DNA of 64,000 bases from Nevskia sp. (GTDB lineage: Bacteria > Pseudomonadota > Gammaproteobacteria > Nevskiales > Nevskiaceae). Numbering within the stretch: the stretch's first letter is position 1; every line of letters begins with the position of its first letter. Positions 40,557 to 49,891 of the stretch are shown here, in pieces. Both the position numbers and the translations under genes were made by a program. The notes beneath the pieces were generated by a model. That model searched no databases, was not told the DNA's origin, and saw nothing but the letters and a program-made list of their open reading frames with translations. Where the stretch lies: contig NZ_JAKFUM010000007.1 of the NCBI RefSeq assembly GCF_021732705.1, positions 372,001 through 436,000 on the forward strand, given 5' to 3'.

Positions 40557-41687
40557 TTACAGTCGATCGACCAGCACCCGCTCGACGGCACTGCGCACGG
40601 CATCGACCTGGATCAGCTCCGGCGCACCGGACTTCAGGATGATGTCCGGGTCCTTCAAACCGTTGCCGGTCAGCGTGCAGACGATCGACGAACCGGCCGG
40701 GATCTTGCCGCTCTTGAGATCGCGCAGTGCGCCGCACAGCGAAGCCGCCGACGCCGGTTCGCACCAGACGCCTTCGGTCTCGGCGAGCAGGCGCTGGCAG
40801 GCGAGAATTTCGGCGTCCGACAGTTCGTCGAACCAGCCGCCGGATTCCTGCTGGACGATCCACGCCGGGTCCCAGCTCTGCGGGTTGCCGATGCGGATTG
40901 CGGTGGCGACCGTTTCCGGGTCCTTGACCGCCGCGCCGCGCAGGAACGGTGCCGAGCCATCGGCCTGATAACCGACCATCTTTGGCCGCTTGGTCTTGCC
41001 GCCGGCCTGGCCCCCGGCGACAGCGAATTGGCAGTTGCCGTTGCACAGCAGGCAGGCCTTGGTGCCAGCGCCGCTGCACTCGGTGTAGCCGATCCAGTGC
41101 GCCGTGATGTTGCCGGCATTGCCGACCGGCAGGCAGTGGTAGTCCGGCGCTTCGCCGAGTGCTTCGACAATCTCGAAGGCGGCGGTCTTCTGGCCCTGAA
41201 GGCGATACGGATTGACCGAGTTGACCAGCACCACCGGCGAGTTTTCCGACACTTCCTTGACTAGGCGCATGCCGTCATCGAAGTTGCCGCGCACCTGCAC
41301 GATCACCGCGCCGTGGACGACGGCCTGGGCCAGCTTGCCCATCGCGATCTTGCCTTCCGGAATCAGCACGAAGGACTTGATGCCGGCGCGCGCCGCATAA
41401 GCCGCAGCAGCGGCCGAAGTGTTGCCGGTGGAGGCGCACAGGATCGCCTTGGCACCGCGATGCACGGCCTCGGTCACGGCCATAGTCATGCCGCGGTCCT
41501 TGAACGAACCGGTCGGGTTGGCGCCTTCGAACTTCACGTAGAGATCGGCCTCGACCCCTTCGCGGCGGACGAGGTTGTCAAGCTTGATCAGCGGCGTGCG
41601 GCCTTCGCCAAGGCTGATGGCTTTGGCCTCCGGCGGCAGCGGAAGGCGATGGCGGTAGGCGTCGATGAGGCCGGTGTAACGGGTCAC
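40557..41687 (-). CDS. thrC: threonine synthase with a cysteine-rich insertion
   Basis: This is the PLP enzyme for the last step of threonine synthesis. GTG 41687, behind AGGAG, gives 376 residues. The PLP lysine is K63 (GSFKDRG), and the phosphate loop is PVGNAGNI. Between GYTE and RPKMVGY the chain is about 20 residues longer than in short-type bacterial enzymes such as the mycobacterial one. The insertion (~204-230) contains Cys204, Cys212, Cys215 and Cys219, a possible metal or redox site. It belongs to the short ThrC type rather than the ~470-residue pseudomonad type. Confidence 0.95.
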   Translation of the reverse strand: MTRYTGLIDAYRHRLPLPPEAKAISLGEGRTPLIKLDNLVRREGVEADLYVKFEGANPTGSFKDRGMTMAVTEAVHRGAKAILCASTGNTSAAAAAYAARAGIKSFVLIPEGKIAMGKLAQAVVHGAVIVQVRGNFDDGMRLVKEVSENSPVVLVNSVNPYRLQGQKTAAFEIVEALGEAPDYHCLPVGNAGNITAHWIGYTECSGAGTKACLLCNGNCQFAVAGGQAGGKTKRPKMVGYQADGSAPFLRGAAVKDPETVATAIRIGNPQSWDPAWIVQQESGGWFDELSDAEILACQRLLAETEGVWCEPASAASLCGALRDLKSGKIPAGSSIVCTLTGNGLKDPDIILKSGAPELIQVDAVRSAVERVLVDRL

Positions 41688-41752
41688 TGCGTGCTCCTGT
41701 GTCGTGCCGCCTGGCCGCCGATGGCGCGGCAAAAGCGAAAAATCAAAAGTTC

Positions 41753-41874
41753 AACGCAAAGGCGCAAAGAGCAGCCCAGAAAGGACGCAAAGGCAGGACG
41801 ATACCGATGAAAAGCGAGACCGCTTCATCGTGCTTTTCTTTGCGTCCTTTCCTTTCCCTTTGCGCCTCTGCGTT
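41753..41874. repeat. Long imperfect inverted repeat between hom and thrC
   Basis: Arms 41753-41792 and 41838-41874 are nearly complementary and built from CGCAAAGGCGCAAAG-like units. The ~45-base interior is unrelated. Arms of this type (AACGCAGAGGCGCAAAG...) resemble a dispersed intergenic repeat seen in many environmental bacterial genomes. In the transcript it would form a large hairpin inside the hom-thrC operon. Confidence 0.75.
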
Positions 41875-41897
41875 TAACGGTTGCTGTTGCTCGTCGC

Positions 41898-43202
41898 TTA
41901 CTCGAAATGCTCAACCCGCAGCCGGCTCAGGTCGGCGCGCACGAACGGCAGCGCGCGGATGCGTTCGAGTGCTGCATCGAAGCGGCTGCCACTGATCACC
42001 GAGGTGATGATCGCGATGCGCGCATCCTCGTTGTCGCCCGGCTCCTTCTGCAGGATCGCTTCGATCGAGATGTCGGCCTCGGCCAGGATCGAGGTCAGCG
42101 CGCGCAGCACGCCCGGTTCGTCGGCGACGGTCAGGCGCAGGTAGAACGCCGACTCCACCGCTTCGATCGACAGCGCCGGCTGTGCCGAAAGTGCAGCAGC
42201 CCTGAACCCGAGCGCCGGCACCACCGGCGCAGCACCGTTCAGGCGAGCGATGTCGATCAGATCGGCCACCACCGCCGACGCGGTTGGCTCGCCGCCCGCA
42301 CCACGGCCGACGTACACGGTCTGCCCGACCGCGTTGCCGTGGACGCGGACCGCGTTCAGCGCACCGTCAGTCTTCGCCAGCAAGTGATCGTCCGGCACCA
42401 GGGTCGGATGGACGCGCAGTTCCACACCGTGCTCGGAACGCTTGGCAATGCCGAGCGACTTGATCCGGTAGCCGAGTTCGCGCGCCAGCTGGATGTCCTG
42501 CGAATGCACCTTCGACAGACCTTCGGTGGCCACCGCCGCGAAGTTCAGCGGCGTGCCGAAAGCGATGCTCGCCAGAATCGTCAGCTTGTGCGCGGCATCG
42601 ATGCCTTCGACATCGAAGGTCGGATCGGCTTCGGCATAGCCAAGCTTCTGGGCGTCGGCCAGCGCATCGGCGAAGCTCTGCCCCTTCGCCGTCATCTGCG
42701 TCAGGATGTAGTTCGACGTGCCGTTGATGATGCCGGCGAGGCTGTCGATCGCGTTCGCCGTCAGTCCCTCGCGCAGCACCTTGATGATCGGGATACCACC
42801 GGCGACGGCGGCCTCGAACGCCAGGCTCAGGCCGCGGGCATTGGCTTCGGCGATCAGCGCGTTGCCGCGCTCGGCGATCAGCGCCTTGTTGGCGGTCACC
42901 ACCGACTTGCCACTGGCCAGCGCGGCCATGATCAGATCATTGGCGAGTTCGGTGCCGCCGATCAGTTCGCAGACGACATCGACATCCGCAGCCACCACCG
43001 CTTCCGGCGTGGCGTGAACGCGGATGCCGTCGAGCACGCAGTCGCGCTTGGCGTTCGGCGTGCGCACCGAGACATCGGTGACCACGATGGGGCGACCGGC
43101 GCGGGCGGCGATGACCTCGGCGTTCTTCGCCAGCACGCGGACGACACCCTGCCCGACCGTACCGAGCCCGACGATGCCGACCTTCAACGGGATCACGCTC
43201 AT
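41898..43202 (-). CDS. hom: homoserine dehydrogenase
   Basis: This enzyme reduces aspartate semialdehyde to homoserine. ATG 43202 gives 434 residues; the frame open upstream is the alaC gene read out of frame. The NAD(P) fold begins [11 protein letters not shown], and the catalytic domain has [11 protein letters not shown] and [17 protein letters not shown]-terminal ACT domain (~350-430, [12 protein letters not shown]) suggests threonine feedback control. It overlaps alaC by 4 bases and leads into thrC across the repeat. Confidence 0.97.
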   Translation of the reverse strand: MSVIPLKVGIVGLGTVGQGVVRVLAKNAEVIAARAGRPIVVTDVSVRTPNAKRDCVLDGIRVHATPEAVVAADVDVVCELIGGTELANDLIMAALASGKSVVTANKALIAERGNALIAEANARGLSLAFEAAVAGGIPIIKVLREGLTANAIDSLAGIINGTSNYILTQMTAKGQSFADALADAQKLGYAEADPTFDVEGIDAAHKLTILASIAFGTPLNFAAVATEGLSKVHSQDIQLARELGYRIKSLGIAKRSEHGVELRVHPTLVPDDHLLAKTDGALNAVRVHGNAVGQTVYVGRGAGGEPTASAVVADLIDIARLNGAAPVVPALGFRAAALSAQPALSIEAVESAFYLRLTVADEPGVLRALTSILAEADISIEAILQKEPGDNEDARIAIITSVISGSRFDAALERIRALPFVRADLSRLRVEHFE

Positions 43203-44569
43203 GCCTTCTCTACCTTCTCGACTTTCTCGGTCTTCGCAGCCGTTTCGGTCTTGACGCTGCCCTTGAGGAATTTCTTGATCGAGCGCGTCGCCTGCCGCGT
43301 GCGGTGCTCGTTCTCGATCAGCGCGAAGCGCACGTAATCGTTGCCGTAGTCGCCAAAGCCGATGCCCGGCGACACCGCGACCTGCGCCTGCTCGAGCAGC
43401 TGCTTGGAGAATTCCAGCGAGCCGAGATGGCGGTGCGATTCCGGGATCTGCGCCCAGATGAACATCGTCGCCTTCGGCTTCGTCACCGGCCAGCCAGCGG
43501 CCAGCAGGCCGTCGACCAGCACGTCGCGGCGCTTGCGGTACATCTCGCAGATTTCGGCAACACACTCCTGCGGGCCTTCCAGGGCGGCAATCGACGCGAC
43601 CTGGATCGGCGTGAACATGCCGTAGTCGAGATAGCTCTTGATGCGCGCGAGTGCTGCGACCAGGATCGGATTGCCGACCATGAAGCCGACTCTCCAGCCC
43701 GGCATGTTGTAGCTCTTCGACAAGGTGAAGAACTCCACCGCCACGTCCTTCGCACCCGGCACCTGCATCACGCTCGGTGCCTTGTAGCCGTCGAACACGA
43801 TGTCGGCATAGGCCAAGTCGTGGATCAGCCAGATCTGGTGCTCGCGGCAGATCGCCACGGCACGCTCGAAGAAATCCAGCTCCACGCATTCCGCCGTCGG
43901 GTTCGACGGGAAATTGAGGATCAGCATCTTCGGCGTGGGTGTGGATTCCTTGATCGCCTTGCGCAGTTCCTCGAAGAAGATGTCGTGGTTCGGATCATCG
44001 GCCGGGAAGCGCACGTGGCGCACGTCGGCTCCGGCCAGCACCACGCCGAACGGATGAATCGGATATGCCGGGTTCGGCACCAGCACGGTGTCGCCCGGGG
44101 CCAGCGTGGCGAATGCCAGATGGGCGAGGCCTTCTTTCGACCCGATGGTCGCGATGACTTCGGTCTCGGCGTTCAGGTCGACGTCGTAGCGCCGCTTGTA
44201 CCAGGTCGCCATCGCGCGCCGGAGGCGCGGAATGCCTTTCGACACCGAGTAGCGATGCGTGTGCGTGCCGTCCTCGTCGTGGACTTCCGGCCGCACGTAG
44301 TCGCTTTCGGTGCCGCGGACGGACGCTTCGACCAGCTTGTCGACGATGTGCTTCGGCGTCGGCTGATCCGGGTTGCCCATGCTGAAGTCGATGACGTCCT
44401 CGCCACGAGCTCGGGCCGCCTTCTTCATTTCGCCAACAATGTTGAAGACGTAGGGCGGCAAGCGCTCGATGCGCGGGAAGACGGTATTCAAGGGATCCTC
44501 ATCGACGGCTGGAATGTGCCGGCTGGCACGGATAACGGGTTTGCGGCTCCGGGTGAATGCCCGGTTCAC
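43199..44569 (-). CDS. alaC: glutamate-pyruvate/alanine aminotransferase (AlaC-like)
   Basis: This class I PLP aminotransferase is 456 residues from ATG 44569. The family-typical start would fall nearer a TTG at 44492 (behind GAGGAT), so the first ~26 residues are uncertain. The sequence shows [13 protein letters not shown], the pyruvate-binding segment [15 protein letters not shown] and the PLP lysine in [11 protein letters not shown]. The tail ends in repeated Glu-Lys-Val triplets not usual for AlaC. It heads alaC-hom-thrC-recJ. Confidence 0.93.
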   Translation of the reverse strand: MNRAFTRSRKPVIRASRHIPAVDEDPLNTVFPRIERLPPYVFNIVGEMKKAARARGEDVIDFSMGNPDQPTPKHIVDKLVEASVRGTESDYVRPEVHDEDGTHTHRYSVSKGIPRLRRAMATWYKRRYDVDLNAETEVIATIGSKEGLAHLAFATLAPGDTVLVPNPAYPIHPFGVVLAGADVRHVRFPADDPNHDIFFEELRKAIKESTPTPKMLILNFPSNPTAECVELDFFERAVAICREHQIWLIHDLAYADIVFDGYKAPSVMQVPGAKDVAVEFFTLSKSYNMPGWRVGFMVGNPILVAALARIKSYLDYGMFTPIQVASIAALEGPQECVAEICEMYRKRRDVLVDGLLAAGWPVTKPKATMFIWAQIPESHRHLGSLEFSKQLLEQAQVAVSPGIGFGDYGNDYVRFALIENEHRTRQATRSIKKFLKGSVKTETAAKTEKVEKVEKA

Positions 44570-44791
44570 GCCCTGAAACGGCGCAATCCGGGTGCAAAAA
44601 GCCGCTAATTACAGCACGGGCAGGCCGATCAGCCAAGCGAAATGCTGCAATGCGGTGCGCCGGAACGCCCGTCGCGCGCAGCGTTTCGACAGACGGTCAC
44701 GGTCGCCAACGCCGGCCGCCCGCGCCCTGCTGAATCCGGCGACGACCCGGGCGCGTAAGCACATTCGTACCCGCCTTGACTGGAGTTCCCG

Positions 44792-45355
44792 ATGTTTCTG
44801 AACCGCACCGTTTCCCGTCCGCGCCTGCGTCTGGCGGCCGCCGCAGTCGCCCTCGGGCTCGCCGCGCCGGCTTTTGCCGCGCTGAAGGTCGGTGCCAAGG
44901 CGCCGGATTTCACTACGCAGGCCACGCTCGCGGGCCAGCCGTTCGAGTTCGCGCTGGCCTCGGCGCTGAAGAAAGGTCCGGTAGTCCTGTACTTCTATCC
45001 GGCCGCGTTCACTACAGGCTGCACGGTCGAGGCCCACATGTTCGCCGAGGCGACGGCCGAGTTCGAGGCGCTCGGCGCCACGGTCATCGGCGTGTCGAAG
45101 GACGACATCGAGACGCTGAACAAGTTTTCGGTCAGCGAATGCCGCAACAAGTTCGCGGTGGCAGCCGATCCCGGCCTGAAGATCGCGAAATCCTTCGACG
45201 CGAAGATTCCGCTCGTCGGCTATGCCGATCGCACCTCGTTCGTGATCCTGCCGGACTCGACCATCAGCATGGTCTATTCGGCGCTGAGTCCGGACAAGCA
45301 CGTGGCCAACACGCTGGCGGCGGTCAAGGAGTGGAAAACGAAGCAGACGCCGTGA
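44792..45355 (+). CDS. exported peroxiredoxin (AhpC/TSA, Bcp-like)
   Basis: The 187 residues start with a signal peptide (cleavage after PAFA, residue ~29). The peroxidatic site P-x3-T-x2-C is present, with C77 in YPAAFTTGC. Bcp/PrxQ enzymes usually have a resolving Cys five residues later; here that position is His, and the only other Cys is C117 in SECRNKF. It reduces peroxides, probably in the periplasm. It has its own terminator. Confidence 0.9.
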   Translation: MFLNRTVSRPRLRLAAAAVALGLAAPAFAALKVGAKAPDFTTQATLAGQPFEFALASALKKGPVVLYFYPAAFTTGCTVEAHMFAEATAEFEALGATVIGVSKDDIETLNKFSVSECRNKFAVAADPGLKIAKSFDAKIPLVGYADRTSFVILPDSTISMVYSALSPDKHVANTLAAVKEWKTKQTP

Positions 45356-45422
45356 TGGCGTGAACGGCGACGAACCCGGCGCCGCGCACGCGACGGGTTC
45401 GCCGGGCGTTGCCGAACTGCCG

Positions 45423-45451
45423 AAGGCCGCAGCACTCGCTGCGGCCTTTTT
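45423..45451 (+). terminator. Rho-independent terminator of the peroxiredoxin gene
   Basis: A perfect 10-bp stem (45423-45432 with 45439-45448) is followed by TTT, 67 bases after the stop. Confidence 0.85.
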
Positions 45452-45681
45452 CGTGGGCGATCACTGGTCGCCGCAGTGTGCGGGCCACCGCCAGCGACAT
45501 CCGGCCTGTTGCCGGGACATGACCGAACGATGGCGGCACGGTGACATCCAGCCGACCGACTCCGGTATGGTTGCGCCCATTGGTCGCCATCGTGTCGTCA
45601 ACCGCACGATTCTTGCGTCCACCTGCTGTCATCGCGGCGCCGCACGGGGGTGTGGCCCGCACTACCACCTGGGGAGTCACC
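45452..45681. other. Upstream region of the TonB-dependent receptor gene
   Basis: I see no gene and no confident promoter in this stretch. The receptor frame stays open upstream to 45541, but the Shine-Dalgarno and signal peptide favour the start at 45682. Confidence 0.5.
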
Positions 45682-47991
45682 ATGCCTATCCGTCTGCATC
45701 GTTCCGCCCGTGGCCGTCTGGCGATCCGCCACGCGCTGCTGCTGTCGCTCGGTCTTGTCGCGCCGCATCTGCAGGCTCAGGAAGCAGCTCCGAAAGCGGC
45801 CCAGAACGCGGCCGTCGCGGCCGACTCCGCCGCCGAAACCACCACCGCCGGCGAAACCACGCAGCTCAAGACCGTCACCGTGACCGCCGAGCGCCGCCGC
45901 GAAAACATCCGCGACGTGCCGATCTCGATCACGACCCTGAGCGGCGACACGCTCGACGTGTTCACCTCCAACGGTCAGGACGTGCGCCTGCTCGCCGCCC
46001 GCGTGCCGAGCCTGAACATCGAATCCTCGTTCGGCCGCGCCTTCCCGCGCTTCTACATCCGCGGCTACGGCAACACCGATTTCGACCTGAACGCCTCGCA
46101 GCCGGTGTCGCTGGTCTATGACGATGTCGTGCTCGAAAGCCCGCTGCTGAAGGGCTTCCCGATCTTCGACCTGGCCCAGATCGAAGTTGATCGCGGCCCG
46201 CAGGGCACGCTGTTCGGCCGCAACACGCCGGCCGGCATCGTCAAGTTCGACTCGGCGAAGCCGACGTTCAAGCAGGAGGGCTATTTCAATGCCTCCACCG
46301 CGACCTACTACACCTCGAACTTCGAAGGCGCGATCAACCTGCCGGTCACGAAGGAATGGGCCGTGCGCATCTCGGGCCTGTACCAGCACCGGAACGACTT
46401 CGTCGACAACACGTTCCGCAACGTCAAGAACGATCTCGAGGGCTACAACGAAGGCGCGCTGCGCGTGCAGGCGCTGTATCAGCCATCGACCGATTTCAGC
46501 GCGCTGTTCAATGTCCACACGCGCCAGCTCGACGGCACCGCGCGCCTGTTCCGCGCCAACATCATCGCGCCCGGCACCAATGATCTGGTCTCGACGTTCG
46601 AGCGCAACCAGGTCGCCATCGATGGCCGCAACGAGCAGGACCTGAAGGAATTCGGCGCCAGCGCCCGCCTGCGCTGGGACATCGACGACTACAGCCTGTA
46701 TTCGATCAGCGGCTACGAGAATGTCGAGTCGTTCAGCCGCGGCGACATCGATGGCGGCTTCGGTGCCAGCTTCGCGCAGCCGAGCGGCCCGGGCTTCATC
46801 CCGTTCCCGGCCGAATCGGCCGACGGTCTGCCGAACCACGATCAGGTGACGCAGGAGTTCCGCATCGAATCCGAGTACGCCGGCCCGCTGAACTGGCAGG
46901 GCGGCCTGTACTACTTCTTCGAAGACATCACGATCGACAGCTTCAACTACGACACGCTCGGCGGCGGCGTCCAGAACGGCTACGCCGTGCAGGAGCAGCA
47001 GAACAACGCCTGGGCGATCTTCGGGTCCGGCACTTATGAGGTGACGCCGGAATTCAAGCTGAAAGCGGGCGTTCGCTACACCGACGACACCAAGAACTTC
47101 GTCGCGCAGCAGACGCAGTCGCCGATCGGTGCGCCGCCGACCGGCCAGCTCTACGCCAATCCGAGCGACAGCGACGTCAGCTGGGATGTCAGCGGCACGT
47201 ACAAGTTCACGCCGGCGGTCAGCGTCTACGCCCGCGTCGCGCGCGGCTTCCGCGCGCCGTCGGTGCAGGGCCGCCTGCTGTTCGGCAGCACGCTATCGCA
47301 GGCGAACTCGGAAACAGTGTTGTCGTATGAAACCGGCATCAAGGCGGATCTGTTTAACAAGCGCGCACGCATCGCGTTCAATCTGTTCCGGTCCGACGTC
47401 AAGAACCAGCAGCTCACGGCCGTCGGCGGTGCTGCCAACTTCAACCAGTTGCTGAACGCCGACAAGGCCGTGCTGCAGGGTGCGGAGCTCGATTTCAAGG
47501 CGATTCTCGTCGACAACCTGCTGCTGACGCTCGGCGCCAGCTACAACTACACCGAGATCAAGCAGGCGGGTCTCGCCGTCGCCCCGTGCGGCAGCGGCTG
47601 CACCGTGCTCGACCCGGCCGGCGTCACGCCGGGCACCGTGATCATCGACGGCAACTCGCTGCCGCAGGCCCCGAAGCTGACCACCAATGCCACGCTGCGC
47701 TATTCGATCCCGCTGGCCAACGGCACCGAAGTGTTCGCACTCACCGACTGGGCGTATCGCAGCACGGTCAACTTCTTCCTGTATGAGTCGGTCGAGTACA
47801 AGGGCAAGTCGCTGCTCGAAGGCGGTCTGCGTGCCGGCTACGTCTGGGGCCAGGGCAAGTACGAGGCGGCGGCGTTCGCTCGCAACATCACCGGCACCAC
47901 GCGCATCGTCGGCGGCATCGACTTCAACAACCTGACCGGCTTCATCAACGAACCGCGCATCTTCGGCGCGCAGTTCAAAGCCCGTTTCTGA
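45682..47991 (+). CDS. TonB-dependent outer-membrane receptor
   Basis: ATG 45682 after GGGGAG gives 769 residues. The signal peptide ends near HLQAQ. A TonB-box-like TVTVTAERR precedes the plug domain (~65-180), with RDVPISIT, IRGYGNTDF and IEVDRGPQGTLFGRNTPAG. The rest is a beta-barrel ending in the C-terminal Phe of AQFKARF. It resembles receptors of the Caulobacterales/sphingomonad type whose ligands are often plant or aromatic compounds rather than siderophores; the ligand is unknown. The gene is monocistronic. Confidence 0.93.
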   Translation: MPIRLHRSARGRLAIRHALLLSLGLVAPHLQAQEAAPKAAQNAAVAADSAAETTTAGETTQLKTVTVTAERRRENIRDVPISITTLSGDTLDVFTSNGQDVRLLAARVPSLNIESSFGRAFPRFYIRGYGNTDFDLNASQPVSLVYDDVVLESPLLKGFPIFDLAQIEVDRGPQGTLFGRNTPAGIVKFDSAKPTFKQEGYFNASTATYYTSNFEGAINLPVTKEWAVRISGLYQHRNDFVDNTFRNVKNDLEGYNEGALRVQALYQPSTDFSALFNVHTRQLDGTARLFRANIIAPGTNDLVSTFERNQVAIDGRNEQDLKEFGASARLRWDIDDYSLYSISGYENVESFSRGDIDGGFGASFAQPSGPGFIPFPAESADGLPNHDQVTQEFRIESEYAGPLNWQGGLYYFFEDITIDSFNYDTLGGGVQNGYAVQEQQNNAWAIFGSGTYEVTPEFKLKAGVRYTDDTKNFVAQQTQSPIGAPPTGQLYANPSDSDVSWDVSGTYKFTPAVSVYARVARGFRAPSVQGRLLFGSTLSQANSETVLSYETGIKADLFNKRARIAFNLFRSDVKNQQLTAVGGAANFNQLLNADKAVLQGAELDFKAILVDNLLLTLGASYNYTEIKQAGLAVAPCGSGCTVLDPAGVTPGTVIIDGNSLPQAPKLTTNATLRYSIPLANGTEVFALTDWAYRSTVNFFLYESVEYKGKSLLEGGLRAGYVWGQGKYEAAAFARNITGTTRIVGGIDFNNLTGFINEPRIFGAQFKARF

Positions 47992-48037
47992 AGTCGGTCA
48001 CCAGGCACCCGGAGTCATCGGGCGCCGTGAGATGATC

Positions 48038-48071
48038 AAGGGTGGCGGAAAGCGATTTCCGCCGCCCTTTT
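48038..48071 (+). terminator. Rho-independent terminator of the receptor gene
   Basis: A 14-bp stem with one mismatch (48038-48051 with 48056-48069) around a GCGA loop is followed by T residues, 46 bases past the stop. Confidence 0.85.
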
Positions 48072-48108
48072 CGTGGCGCGCCGCGCCCACCATTCGAGAC
48101 CGTCGCCG

Positions 48109-48690
48109 ATGCGCTTTCCCCTGCTGGCCACTCCGCTGCTGCTGATCGCCGTCGCCACTGCGGCTCACGCGACCACGTCCGAACGCCCCGCGCCCGGCAA
48201 GCCGGCTGACCTGCGCGACGATGGCCTGCCGCACCTCGGCACCCGTTACATCCCGGTACCGAAGGCCACCGAACTGGAGTTCGACAAGTCCTGGAACCAG
48301 CTGAGCTACTCCCAGCAGCGCATCATCCGGAACTGGTACGAGAATCTCGACATCAATGACGAGCCGCCGTATCCGGTCGAAGGCCTCGCGCCGATGTATG
48401 CCGACATCGTCAAGGTTCAGGCACGGGTTGCCGTGAACGGTCATCTGTTCGCCAGCGTCACCGTCGATGCCACCGGCAAGGCCACGAAAGTGTCCTTCCT
48501 CGAAATCCCGGACCAGAAGCTCAAGGAAGTGCTCGCCTTCATCATGCTGAAGCCAGCCTACAAGCCGGGCAAATGCAACGGCAAACCCTGCGAAATGGAG
48601 TTTCCGGTGCAGGCGGATTTTGGCAGCGAGCGCGTGGCACCTGCGGCGGCGCCGACTGGCGAGAAGGACGCGTTGCCCAAACCGCGCTAG
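48109..48690 (+). CDS. exported protein with TonB-C-like domain
   Basis: This 193-residue protein from ATG 48109 has a signal peptide ending TAAHA. Residues ~100-175 follow the TonB C-terminal pattern: VAVNGHLFASVTVDATGKATKVSF, then AFIMLKPAYKPGKCNGKPC and a final beta strand. It lacks TonB's membrane anchor and Pro-rich arm, so it is not a normal energy transducer. It lies behind the receptor gene but after that gene's terminator. Confidence 0.7.
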   Translation: MRFPLLATPLLLIAVATAAHATTSERPAPGKPADLRDDGLPHLGTRYIPVPKATELEFDKSWNQLSYSQQRIIRNWYENLDINDEPPYPVEGLAPMYADIVKVQARVAVNGHLFASVTVDATGKATKVSFLEIPDQKLKEVLAFIMLKPAYKPGKCNGKPCEMEFPVQADFGSERVAPAAAPTGEKDALPKPR

Positions 48691-49111
48691 GCCTCGGGCA
48701 TCCCGTTCCAGCGCGCAAGTGCTGATGAAGCGTGCACAACCCGCGCGCCATACGATCACCGACCATGCGCGATCACGATGGGCCCAGCCCATCAAGGCGC
48801 TGGAACACACGGTCCGCAACGGCGATACGCAGTGTCACCAGCATTGCAGCCTCGGTGCTTGCGGCCCTGCACGCGGCCACGCATGACGGACGTACGAAGG
48901 CCGGCGATGCCGAGCCGAACGGCGTGCTCCGCGCTTGGCCGATGTTCCGAGATCGCAGAGCCAAGCGAGTGACTCCAGCAGCACGCTGAAGGGCTTCGCT
49001 TTCCGCGCAGCCGTCAAAACCCGCGTGACGTCGATCGTTGCGAAAACCTCGTGTCCGGGTCACCGCACGCGGACGGCTGCGGGTCTGGCGAAGCTGCAGA
49101 TCGCGGTGTCG
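48691..49111. other. 421-base stretch without a convincing gene
   Basis: Open frames here are short, Arg/Ala-rich and lack a ribosome binding site. In many gammaproteobacteria rpoS follows nlpD at this position; no rpoS sequence is seen. No strong hairpin or promoter is visible either. Confidence 0.55.
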
Positions 49112-49891
49112 TCACCGCGCCGGCAGAAAGCTCCGCGGATCGATCGGCCGGCCGCGGTCGCGAATCTCGAAGTGCAGCAGCGGCTTCTGTTCCGGGCCGA
49201 TGCCGAGTTCGGCGATCGGCTGGCCCGGGCCAACGTCCTCGCCCTCGGCGACGAGTCGCTTGCGGTTGTAGCCGTAGGCCGAGAGGTACTGGTCATCGTG
49301 CTTGATGATGATCAGTTCGCCATAACCCTTGAGTGCCGCCCCGCTGTAGACGACGCGGCCGCCGCGGCTGGCGACGACGATCTGGCCAACGTCGCCGGCA
49401 ATGTCGAGCCCCTTGCTGCCGCCATTGTCGAAGCCGCGGGCGACCTTGCCGCGCGTCGGCCATTCCCAGCTGCCGACACCGACGAAGCCGCTCGGCAGCG
49501 GCGGCTCGGTCACCGGCTTGCGCAGCGGCGTGGCGGCCTTGCCGGCGGCCGATGATGACGGCGACGGTGACGGCGCGGAGGCCGTTGCGGCGCCCGGCGC
49601 AGTCAGTCGCAGCACCTGACCTACGCGGATCGCGTAATCGCGGCCGATGCCGTTCCAGTCGGCAAGCTCGTGATAATCGAGGTTGTTGCGAAACGCGATC
49701 GAATACAGCGTGTCGCCCTTGTTGACGACATAGGTCTCGCCGAACGTCGGCTTCGATTTCGAGACCGCCACCCGGCCGGACGATCGGCTGACTTCCGGGC
49801 CGGCCCTGTCGCTCGCGCAGCCGGCCAGCAGCGACAGCGCCAGTGCCAGCGCCAGTGCCGGCGCTAAGGCCGAGAGCTGCCGACGAATCAC
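49112..49891 (-). CDS. nlpD: NlpD-like murein hydrolase activator (LysM + M23)
   Basis: GTG 49891 overlaps the dedA stop (GTGA) and gives a 259-residue lipoprotein with lipobox SLLAGC. A LysM domain (~45-90, YVVNKGDTLYSIAFRNNL) binds peptidoglycan. The C-terminal M23 domain (~155-255) has lost most zinc ligands: the HxxxD position reads GLDIAG and the HxH position SAYGYN. It should therefore activate an amidase rather than cut murein itself, as in E. coli NlpD. Confidence 0.93.
   Translation of the reverse strand: MIRRQLSALAPALALALALSLLAGCASDRAGPEVSRSSGRVAVSKSKPTFGETYVVNKGDTLYSIAFRNNLDYHELADWNGIGRDYAIRVGQVLRLTAPGAATASAPSPSPSSSAAGKAATPLRKPVTEPPLPSGFVGVGSWEWPTRGKVARGFDNGGSKGLDIAGDVGQIVVASRGGRVVYSGAALKGYGELIIIKHDDQYLSAYGYNRKRLVAEGEDVGPGQPIAELGIGPEQKPLLHFEIRDRGRPIDPRSFLPAR

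Noticed and set aside
48773-49063. 96-residue minus-strand frame downstream of nlpD
   Set aside because: The composition is Arg/Ala-rich with no domain pattern and no ribosome binding site; it looks like a by-product of high GC.
49112-49555. NlpD M23 domain considered as a decayed peptidase pseudogene
   Set aside because: Loss of zinc ligands is normal in NlpD-type amidase activators and the rest of the domain is well kept.
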